NCBI GenBank assembly: GCA_029204225.1
Contig: CM055095.1
Coordinates: forward strand, 73,136,753 to 73,200,752
Length of the DNA stretch: 64,000 nucleotides
Source: Diphasiastrum complanatum
Lineage: Eukaryota > Streptophyta > Lycopodiopsida > Lycopodiales > Lycopodiaceae
Direction: 5' to 3'
In this document: piece by piece, positions 46,901 through 58,277 of the stretch
Position numbering within the stretch: the stretch's first letter is position 1
Layout of the letters: each line of letters starts with the position of its first letter
Notes under the pieces: generated by a model
The model's input: only the letters and a program-made list of their open reading frames with translations
The model's database searches: none
What the model was told of the DNA's origin: nothing
Position numbers and translations under genes: made by a program

Positions 46901-49900
46901 CAAAACTTCATGTAGCCCAAAAAAAAAAAACTCCAACTTGAAGTAGTCGAAGTAGCCGAAATCTCAACCCCAATCATGCCCGATGTAGAAGAGATGTAGA
47001 ATACGAAGTGCGGTAGCATCAAGTCGAAGAGTGAAGACAAGCATGCTCCATCCAAAGTAGGTAACCAGAAAACCAGCCACAAATCGAAATATGGATTTGC
47101 ATTCCTTTAATGGTTCTCACATGATTCCATAAGTCTTCTTACCACAAGAAACATAGAGAAGAGTATGATACTCCTTTACCATCACATCCTCCCGAATCTT
47201 ACTATCAATGATCTGCTCACCAACACTAGGTAAGGCAACACCGTCATCATAAGAAGTAAGCATCAAAACAGGAAAATAAGCATAAGGTACTGATTTTGGT
47301 GAGGCATGTGTGTTTCCTCCAAGGTAAGAAGATGCTTTGCTATCCCGCAAAGACTCGGACAACCAACAAGAGGCTGTAGCAGGCTGTCCAACAGCCACAA
47401 AATCACCAACACTTTGCTGTCCAAAGTGTTCCAAATGTGGACCTTGCTGTCCAAAAACCTTCTGCAGGCCATTTCCAATGCATAATAGGATGCTCACGAT
47501 GTAACAGAGGTTGAAAATGATTAATAAACCATGGCTGAATCTGGCAGAGAGATGGTACACCTAGCCAGGTGAACCTCAAGGAGTGCCTTAGATCCGTAGA
47601 CACTACAATAGGCCATGCACCACACACATAGGTTGTGGTTGATGATGAGATCTTTTCAGATTATCATTAGGAGCTGGCATGTCATGTTAGGAGGTAATGC
47701 AAGACCAATAAGTTCATGGCTAGGGTTGATGCAGAGGATGCAGAAGAGGAGGGTGGGGATGAGGCCGAGGAAAGAGATGAGGCCCTAAATGATGAGATGG
47801 AGATGGACACAAGTGAGGATGTGGGGTTTGTTAGTTGATCCCCATTCTGAGACACAAGCCGAGTTTGCATCACTTGTACACAAAGAGGGGTGGGGTACAG
47901 CTGATGGATTTGCATGTTAAGCCAGAGACTAACAATACCATAGGCAGAGTTTCGAAACGCTCAAGATTTTCGAAACCGTTCCAGAACGCTATCGAAATGC
48001 AGTGTTCTGGAACACTATGCATCTATAGCCTACATACTTGCTGGCAAATTTTTTGGATACTTGCTGGGCTAGAGTACTTCAAATTTTTTCTTTAGGGCAA
48101 ATTTTGGTAAAATTTTGGGCTATAGTACACAAGATTTTTTGAGACAAATTTTGGTTAAAATTTTTGGGCTGTAGTACTTGCCTAAGGTGGCACATCCCGG
48201 GCGCGAACGCGCGTCCAGATGCGCGTTCGCGTCTGCGTCCGGACGCGGACGCGCTAGGGGTGCGTCCGGGTCCCGGGACGCGTCCGCTACTTTATTTATT
48301 TATTTTAAATATATATATTTTTTTGATTTTTTGTGTTAAAAAACTAAAAAAATAAAAATAAATAAATAAAATATGGACTCGTCCGGGGGTCGGACGGGTC
48401 CGGATGCGGACTCGGAATGCCCGTGTCCGGCCCGAACCCTCATGTCTGGTACTACTTGCATAGAATTAATGAACCGTTATCGGTTCACCACGATTCTGAG
48501 AACCGTACGGTTCTTAAAATTTTTTGCCCAGAACCGTGGTGAACCGTACTGATTAATTAATTAATTAATTAATTAATTTTTTAGTTTCCCCCCCAAAAAT
48601 ATGCAAAAAAAGGGCAAAAAAAATCTGTGAAATTTGTGAATTCTGTGAAATCATCTGTGATATCTGTCAATCATCTGTATCATTTGTCAAATGACTCAAA
48701 TCATCTGTATCATTTGTGAAATCATCTGTATCATCTGTACATCATGTGAAATCTGTGAAATCTGTCAAATTAGTGATGATTTCAGATGATTTCACATCTG
48801 TCAAATCATCTGTATCATCTGTCAAATAATCTGTACATCATGTGAAATCTGTCAAAGCTATATCATCTGTGAAATCTGTGAATCTGGTAATTAATTAATT
48901 AATTAATTAAATAGAGGAACCGTACCACGGTTCATGAACCGTGGTACGGTTCACCCCATGGTTCTGAGAACGGTGGGTTCTACGAGCACTTGCAAATTGT
49001 TTTTGGGCAAATCCTATTTAATTTTTTTTGGGCTACAGTATACAAGAATTTTTGGGGCAGTTTTTTGGTTAATTTATGGACCAATAATACTTTCATAAGA
49101 TTTCTTGAATAATTTTTGGATACTTAAGTAATATTTTGTTTTGGTCAGAATTTGAGTTGAACTACCATTCTGTTTTCCATCATCCATCCATGATAGATTT
49201 TTCTAATGATTTAACAATCATAGAAAACTTTGATGGAGATAATTTCTATATGTGGAAATTTAAGTTGAGAATGGTGCTTTTGGGCAAACACTCATGGGAT
49301 ATTATATGTAGTATTGAATTGAAACTAAAAGCAAATTTGCTTGCTATTGCAAGGTGAAAGCAAAAGGATGGCATAGCCGTTGTCACTATTACTTCCAAGA
49401 GATTCACAAATCTTGAATATAGCACAACTAGTCTAGTAGTTGCAAAGAGGCATGGGACATTTTGACTGGTCTTCATGAAGTCAAAGATGTGGATTCAAGG
49501 TGTTGCTTCTAGTCACTCGCCAATGGATGACTCAGATGCTGTAATGATTTTGCTGGTCAGCCTATCCAAGAGTTATGAACACTGGACCATAATTGTTTCT
49601 CCATAATCACAATTGACTTTGTCAAGAGTCATATGCATGTTATTACAAAAGGAAATTAGAAGAAATTCCTCTGTCTCTAATAGATCAATTGCCTTGTAAA
49701 AAAAAAATACAAACAGAAGAGCAACAAAGTCAAACTGAATCTTACATCAATTGATCCACAAATCAAGACAATTAAGAAGAATCAACAATCCAGTGATTCA
49801 AGTAACAAGGCCTTTTCTTCCAAAGACAAACATAATTTGCTATTACTATGAGAAGAAAGGACATGATAAAAATTGCAGAAAGTTAATGGCAAAGAAGAAG

Positions 49901-52900
49901 AACCAACAAGAAGTTAATATAGTTGATACTGATTTGGCAGGCATGAATATGTATAAAATCTAGTTATCTATATTCAGGAGCAACACAACATATTATCAAT
50001 CATAAGGATTGGTTTGTTGACTACGAAAAAGTAACTCTAACAAGTTTGTTGAGCTTGTCTATACCAAATCGATGGTGATGTCACTAGTCTCGTTGATAAG
50101 CATCAATGTTTCAAGGGCTCGTTTCATACGTCGTTTCGAAACGACTGGTTCTAGTTCGAAACGGGATTTTTATTTTAGGTTTTTTTTTTTTAATGTGTTT
50201 TTGAGGGTTTACACATGTCGTAGACAGTCCGGTAACAAGTAGATACATCCAATTTCATGAGAATGCTCTAGAGAATGCAATTCAAGAGGAGAAGCTGTAG
50301 TATCAGTATGTGGTCACTTGACACTTTCCTTAGTCAATTATTGATATTGTCATCATTCCAGTCGCAATTTTCAAACATCCAAGAACTTCCAAAAATTGTA
50401 AACAATAAAGTTACAAACTAATAACTATAGAACTTTCAACCTACTACTTAGTACTTAGAAGTTACTAGTTAGTACTTACAAGTTACAAGTTACAACTTAC
50501 AAATTACAAATTACAAATTACAATGCACCGACCACTAACGTGCATTGCGCAGGGCCTACCACTCGAGCTGCAGCACGCACAGGACCAGGAGCGCAAGAGA
50601 GGGCCCGAGCCATGCATCAGTCTCAGACACCTCTGAGAGTCCCTCTAGCTCTAACTCAGATGAGGAATCCGCCACTGAGGGTGAGGGATTGGATGAGGAG
50701 GATGAGGGTGACTCTGATGCTGGGGAGGATGACATTGAGCCTGAGGACATGCCAGTGCCTCCACGACGACAGCATCCGAGGCGGGCAGCTAGAGGCTAGA
50801 GCCTAGATGGGCATTGGGGGGGGGGGGGGGGGGGGGGCACTCACTGCTCAGCATAGATCATAGATGATAGTTATTAGTGGTATACTCTCGGCTCTAGCAT
50901 AGTAGTTATACATATTACTGTTTACATATGACAGTTGACTTCAAACTCATGGGGCCTCAGGCTTGAGCCTTGAGGGTCGAGGCCGCTTGACACTCTTGTT
51001 ATTTATGCAGCATGATAACATCATTGCTTTTACTTTAAACTTTAAAGTTCAAACAATGACTCTTGAATTACAATTTGTGATTCGCTGATTTGTAAATTGT
51101 TACTAGTTAGAACTTACTACTTACTACTTACTACTTAGAAGTTAGAACTTAGTGCCAACTTGAAGTTACTTCTAAGTCAGGACTTAGACATGTCATATTA
51201 CTTTGAAGTTTTAACTTACAATTTACAAATTACAAATTAGTAATTACAATTTACAATCTAGTAATCTACTATCTAGTATCTAGTATATCTACAAAACTTC
51301 AAAGTACTAAAAGCCTACTAATGTAACGCAATGAATCGGGGAATTGGGCATCGAAATCAACCTGCAGTTGCTAAGGCCTCCCGATGGAGTAGAGCATAGA
51401 CATCCTCCTTCTCTTGTGATCTTGGTGGCAAGTCCGGAACCTTTGCCACATCGATCTCATCGGGATTAACCTACGAAGATTGAAATTAAACCAAGATTTC
51501 GATTCTCAATAGTAAGTACTGGTAAACGATTTACAAAAAATTAGCAAATTTGAAATGTAAACGTTGAAAGTTGAAACTTGAAGCCTGAAGGTTCTAACTT
51601 CTTAGTGTAGAGTCTAGACTTTACTATCTAGACAAACCATGATTCATGGTACATACTAGACTCTATAGAATTCAGATTAATGATTTAATCATGAATCATG
51701 ATTCATTACCTGTATGGGCTCCCCGGTCTCTCTCAGCTTCTTCACAAGCCGTAGGTTGGCATGCACATACACTAACCTCTCCAGCTGCGCAGTAGAAAGT
51801 CTGTTCCTCCTCTTCGTACGAATCAGAGAGAACACACTCCAATTTCTCTCACATGCAACTGCTGCGCAATCTTGTGAGAGGACGCGGATGGCAAGTTTCT
51901 GCAACTTGGGAACATCATTCCCATACTTCATCCACCATGAAACAAGGCGCAATTGCCCTTCCCTCAACATGGCAGTTGCACGATTGAAATCGAGGCGCTC
52001 AGTCTTGAACATTCAACATTCATTACATTCAAATTTCAAAATAGTAAATACTAAATGCTTACAAGTTACTACTATTAAGTTTTAACTAGCAGCTAGCTTA
52101 AGCCTTAGACGTCAAAGTTCATACATATTACATATACATACTACATAGATGAATACATATTACATACCTGGGCCCTGAATACATATTACAATTGACTAAT
52201 TACATAGTACATACCTGAATAAATTCAAGTCATCCATGAGTGCATCGTGATCCTTGGGATCAGGATAGATAGAGGAGACGTAGGAATGCCATCCTTGCTT
52301 GAGCTCTCGATCATGGAATTGATCCTCCGTCCTCCATAGTGGATGAAGCAAGCAAGCCACGACATGCAGAGGTTGATGGAACCACTGCCATTTGCCTAGA
52401 AATAGGCCCCTTACTTCTTCCAGCTTGCAAACAATCAGGAGTGAAGTTTGAAGCTTGAGCATTCAAGTCTCAAGATTCAAGAACTATTAAGTTTTAAGTT
52501 TTAACTAGAGATTGAAAGCTCAAAGTCAGAAACTTGAAAGTACTAATTTCTAAAGTAGTAAGTGGCAAATGCAAAGTTTGAAGATGTAAGGTTACAGGTA
52601 TACCTCGCCCATGACTTCCTAATGGGCTGTAGGTCAGCATCCACGGACTGCCGCTCAGCATGTAGCTCTCTAGTCCTCAACTGCTCCATGGTCGGGCCCT
52701 CCCACTCAACACCGATACGAGATACTGCTCGCATCATATCCCTCCATGCAAGGGTCTGTGCCACATGAAAAGGGAGGTCACACAAGTAAAAGCACCTCCT
52801 AATTGTAATAGCAGCTACATCCCTATGCGACTGCTAGAAGGCTGCCACAAAAACATCCCTGCCTCTCACATGTCCTCGACCCCGTCCCCTAACAGTGCTA

Positions 52901-53816
52901 CCAATAGCACTACTGCCGGCCCCACCAACTGGCAGTGCAGGAGTCTCTCCAGAAGAAGAAGGTGGATTGGATGCTGCAGCGGAGCTATTGCCGGCTATAG
53001 GTGCCGGCTGCGATGGGGAATCTCGGTGCTCTGCCGCACCTGTAACAATAACATTGGTGTTACTAGTTACGCAGCAAGCTTTAGGTAGTAAATTATAGTC
53101 AGTGAGAGAGCTCAGAGAACAGTCACTAATTACTCATTAGTAGTCAAAATTTAAAGTTATAGACTAAACTTTTAAGTTTTAGCTCTAGATCAAATTTCAA
53201 ATTTTCAATCAATGTCATTGATCAAACAAGATTCAAGAATCACCTGTGCCTGAAGTAGTAGCAGGAGAGTCGTCCCCGATCCCGGCAATCCTCAGTGACT
53301 CTGGGGCCTGAGTGCAAATGGCAATCTCATATCCTCGAAGATGTAAAAGATGCGCCCTGATTCGAATGGGGCCACCTCCATAAGTGTTCCCGCAATACTT
53401 TCAAGTCCACTTCTTCGTGCCTGATGTGCCATAACTTGAATTAAGGGTGACGTGATCCCATAAGGGATCCCGCTGTCTGGGCATTGCTAATAGCTATCTA
53501 GTGTCAACAAAATAATAACTGTATTAACTTCAGACTTCAAATTAAAAACTAATTCTAAATTCTAATTTCTAAAACGGTAAACCTATGCTCTAAGTTCTAA
53601 CCTCAATCTATCCTCAATCTATCCCTATCCTCTCTCTCTCTAGACTCTCTCTCTCTCAATCTCTCACACACACACACATGTCACGACAGTCTCACACACA
53701 CACACCATAGTGCACACACACGAACACACAATGCACACACACAAACACACAAACACAAACACAGTTTAACACACCACCACACACACAAACACACAAACAC
53801 ACCGCCACACTCAAAG

Positions 53817-53851
<35 letters not shown>

Positions 53852-56800
53852 CCTCTACTTCACAATGCACACACACACACAAACACTCCCTCTCTTTCAC
53901 ACACACACACACAATCTCACCAAAAATATGCTGTCAAAAGAATTTGAAATGACAAATCTTGGAGGAGCACATTATTGTTTGGGTATACAAACATACATAG
54001 ACAAAGACAATAGAGAAATGTACATCAACCAACAAAGATATATTCGTAGTATCTTAGTAAAGCATGGAGCAACTAGGTACAAGTTATTTGGCACTCCCAT
54101 GGACCCAAGAATCAATCTCACCAAGGATCAATGCTCCTAGACAAAAGAAGACCAAGAAGACATGAAGAACTATCATTATCACTCATTTATTGGATCCTTG
54201 AAGGTTTGCATCGAACATGATATAGCCTATGCACTAAGTACCTCAAATCCATTTGTGTCAAATCCCAGGATTGTGCATTGGAAAGCTCTACTAAGAATTT
54301 TGAGGTCTATTCATATTGTCGAGGACATGTGCTTTTGCTATGGAAATAAGACAAGTGAAGACAATGCTCTTAAAGGCTACATAGATGCATATTTGGTTGG
54401 TGATGTAGATACTACAAGATCAACTTTTGGATATGCTTTTATGTTTTTATGTTTTTATGAACCTATCTCTTGGAATAACAGGAAGCAGACATCAATTGCC
54501 TTGTCATCAACTGAAGCAGAGTATATTGCAGTTACACACACAACAAATTAAGCAATATGTTGAGGCAATTGATATCAAATGTCAATCTGTTACAAAAATA
54601 TCCTACAATTTTGTTTTGTGACACTATGAGTTGCATTGCACTGACCCTTAACTTCAAGTTTGAATCTAGAAGCAAGCACATTGAGGTCAAGTATCATTAT
54701 GTCAGAGACAAAGTGCCGAACAAAGAGGCTGATGTAGTACATTGCTAAATAAAATTCATGACAATTGATACATTTAGAAAGGCATTGGCAAAGACATGCA
54801 TACCGAATTCAACTCAATCAAACAAAAAAGTGCAAGATCCACATTAGGAGGCTGTATTGGAAGAAATAATGTATACCTAGGAATATTTAAGTTGTAGACC
54901 TAAGTCATTTTTGAGACCTCTCTTGAAAGTATTTAGACTATTTAGTATTAAATTTCAAGTTTTAAATTTTCTAGAGGGTCTTACATTGAGTTAGTGCACC
55001 ACTAAAAATGGCAAGTCTGTAGGAAATCAAAGTGCCAAGATCCTTCTACCATTCAAAGGGAATCAATTACAAATGAACAATGAGTACATATAAATAGACC
55101 TTCCAAGGGCCTAGACTCTATTAAAGTCTAAGTTCTAGAACCTTCCAAAACCCACTACTAATTATAGGGCACTCCCAAAAGTTAAGATAGGGTCCCTTAA
55201 CATAATTATACTTTACTTGGACCCACGAGTTTCCACTAGACCAAAATTGGGTCCAACTTAACTAAAACTAACTTAACATGGTCTAAATAAACCTAACCCA
55301 TGGTTACACAAATCTTGACCTTTTGGGTCAAAGTAACCTATGGGAAACTAACATCATCATTTATTATTTCTAACACCCTCCTTAAATGATAATGTAAAAA
55401 ACATAACATGACATGAAGTAGAATGGAAAAATTGCAACAAAATGCAAAATGTTGCTTGCTGCCCAAAACTTCATGTAGCCAAAATCTCAATCCCAATCAT
55501 GCCTGATGTAGAAGAGATGTAGAATACGAAGTGTGGTAGCATCAAGTCGAAGAGTGAAGACAAGCATGCTCCATCCAAAGTAGGTAACCAAAAAACCAGC
55601 CACAAGCCAAAATATGGATTTGCAATTCATCAATGGTTCCCACATGATTCCATAAGTCTTCTTACCACAAGAAACATAGAGAAGAGTATGATACTCCTTT
55701 ACCATCACATCCTCCCGAATCTTACTATCAATGATCTGCTCACCAACACTAGGTAAGGCAACACCGTCATCATAAGAAGTAAGCATCAAAACAGGAAAAT
55801 CAGCATAAGGTACTGATTTTGGTGAGGTATGTGTGTTTCCTCCAAGGTAAAAAGATGCTTTGTTATCCCGCAAAGACTCGGACAGCCAACAAGAGGTTGT
55901 AGCAGGCTGTCCAACAGCCACAAAATCACCAACCCTTTGCTGTCCAAAGTGTTCCAAATGTGGACCTTGCTGTCCAAGAACCTTCCACAGGCCGTTCCCG
56001 ATGCATAATAGGATGCTCACGATGTAACATAGGCTGAAAATGATTAATAAACCAGGGCTGAATATGCTATCCACCATCTTCAAGAAAAAACTAGCAGCTT
56101 GCCACTTTGAACACCCAAAAAATCCAGCAACATGCCACTTTGAACCAATGTACTAATTGACATGATTTTTTCCCCTCCTCCATTAGTACAAAATGGCTTT
56201 AGAGAATGCTTGATTTCAGCCTTTTTCAAAACTTGCTCATAAAGTTCTTCACTAATCATCTATCATTTGCAACAAATGGCTCAAGAGAAGAAGAATGCTC
56301 TACCATACCAACATTCCGATGCAAACTTGTACTTGTAGAAAGACAATGATCAAACTTTGCATGCCTTTGCTCTTCTACCTTCAAAGAGGATGAAGTAGAG
56401 AGGAGAAAGCATGATGATGAATCCTTGATTCGGTACATCTTTAAAAGTGCTCCCAAGCACTTTTAGAGGTCTTGCAAAAACTCAAATGATATAAGATAGA
56501 TCTTGTTACCGATAAATCAATGAAAGAGCTGGATCATCACGTCGATGCCAAACCTCAGCTTGCAACTCCATGAAGAAAAGTTGGTGCCATCCAACATATC
56601 TTCGCCCGAACAAGTACGAATTGCTCCCAAATCTCTTGCCATAAGAACCAGCCAAGAAGCTAAACTTTTTCAAATTCTAAATGTGCCCTAAAAGACACCT
56701 AGCAAGTATCAAATCTGAAAAATCAGCACCGGAATGTGTCAAAACCGCACATTAGATGGATGTAGGAACTCGGCCTCCTACAAGCCTTGTGTGCTAAAAT

Positions 56801-58226
56801 TTCAGCCTCCATCAAAGCTTTTTCCGGAACCCTTCTTTCTTGCCAAAAAGTGTGAACAATACACACACGGATAGGGCTGTTGCAAACACCCTACAAATGG
56901 TAATATGCTGTCCAATTTTCAGCCTCGGAATGATCGGATCATCACAAAAAATTAGCGGTCCACACCTGGAAACGAGCAAAAAGAAGCGGATCTTCACTTT
57001 GTAAAATCAGCAAGGGTGCTGATTTTTCAGCCAAATCAGAAGATAAAAATTGCTTGTAGATGGGCGCCCTCCTGCAAAGGAGCAAATCTGAAAAATAGGG
57101 CAGCAGCGGACCAATGGAAGTAGGATAAACTTACACGGATGTGGGCGACCTAAAAGCAGCCCCGAAGAAGATAATTAATGGCGCCTTCCTGCAACTTGAA
57201 AAATCAGCAAACAACAACCTGATTTTTAGGCCCCCAAAATTCTGTTATCTTCTTTGATGTGTGGCGCCTCCCTGCAAAATGGAAAAGAGTCAAAATTGAA
57301 CGGATCTTCACTCCAAAAAATCAGCAAAGGTGCTGAATTTTTTGTGATCCCTAAGTGAAGACGATCTCTTTTGGTAGGGCGCCCTAAATCAAGCATAGAA
57401 GATCCATGGCTCTGATACCATGTAGGAAATCAAAGTGCCAAGATCCTTCTACCATTCACTCTCCATATACAAGAAGAAGAAGAAGAAGAAGAGGAGAGGG
57501 TTAAGCGCCCTCAAGGAGAGAGAAAGTAGTAGCAATGCTTGAAAGGGAATCAATTACAAATGAACAATAAGTACATATAAATAGGCCTTCCAAGGGCCTA
57601 GACTCTTCTAAACTCTAAGTTCTAGAACTTTCCAAAACCCACTACTAATTATAGGGCACTCCCAAAAGTTAAGATAGGGTCCCTTAACATAATTAGACTT
57701 TACTTGGACCCACGAGTTTCCACTAGACCAAAATTGGGTCCAACTTAACAAAAACTAACTTAACATGGTCTAAATAATAAACCTAACCCTTGGTTACACA
57801 AGTCTCGACCTTTTGGGTCAAAGTAACCAATGGGAAACCAACATTATCATTTATTATTTCTAACAAAGTCAATTGGTCAAACTCGAGCTATGTGAAGAAG
57901 AGTAAGTAGGGCCGATAGGAACGGTAAGTAGAAAATCTATAAACAGGGGCCCCAGTAGCAAGTTACTATAGTATTCTAGGCTGCCATTTTGTGCTAGACC
58001 GCATTATACTCTTGTACTTCAACAATAAAGGTAATTCTTGATGTTACTTGGATTATCATTGTAATAAATGATGAGCATTTTACTGTTTTAGTTATTCTTC
58101 ACTTAGATTATGGTTTGTACTGGCGGTACATAGTCAGCTACTTTTGACTTGTAATTATTTTAGTGATAGTGTAAGTTGTAATTTAGGTATTTGCATATTT
58201 TGGACAAATTTGAAGTACTTTACATG

Positions 58227-58277
<51 letters not shown>

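Larger units (their letters stand above)
55018..57865 (-). mobile_element. N1: non-autonomous LTR retrotransposon with a private ORF
   Basis: 2.85-kb minus-strand element with perfect 5-bp target duplications AAGTC (55013-55017 and 57866-57870). The 5' LTR is 57421-57865 (445 bp) and the 3' LTR is 55018-55375 (358 bp), the latter lacking about 88 bases internally. The primer-binding site TGGTATCAGAGCC (minus, 57408-57420) and polypurine tract AAGGAGGG (minus, 55376-55383) are in place. No gag, protease, integrase or reverse transcriptase motif occurs in the 2.0-kb interior. It holds one 198-codon ORF and a leader with repeated AAAATCAGCAA(A/G)GGTGCTGA units. N2 at 46.4-47.6 kb is a second copy. 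Confidence 0.88.

Noticed and set aside
48164-48355. ORF with Arg/Pro-rich start
   Set aside because: It is translation of the GTCCGG-rich arm of a non-coding palindromic element.
50545-50799. Acidic ORF as a nuclear host protein
   Set aside because: No conserved motif, low complexity, surrounded by hAT sequence; kept only as a low-confidence feature.
53659-53912. Repeat array considered as CRISPR-like
   Set aside because: It is a dinucleotide microsatellite without spacers, in a plant nuclear setting.
53865-53935. Start of an ORF with repeated HTHT residues
   Set aside because: The N-terminal part is translation of the CA microsatellite; only sequence from about 53938 is copia coding.
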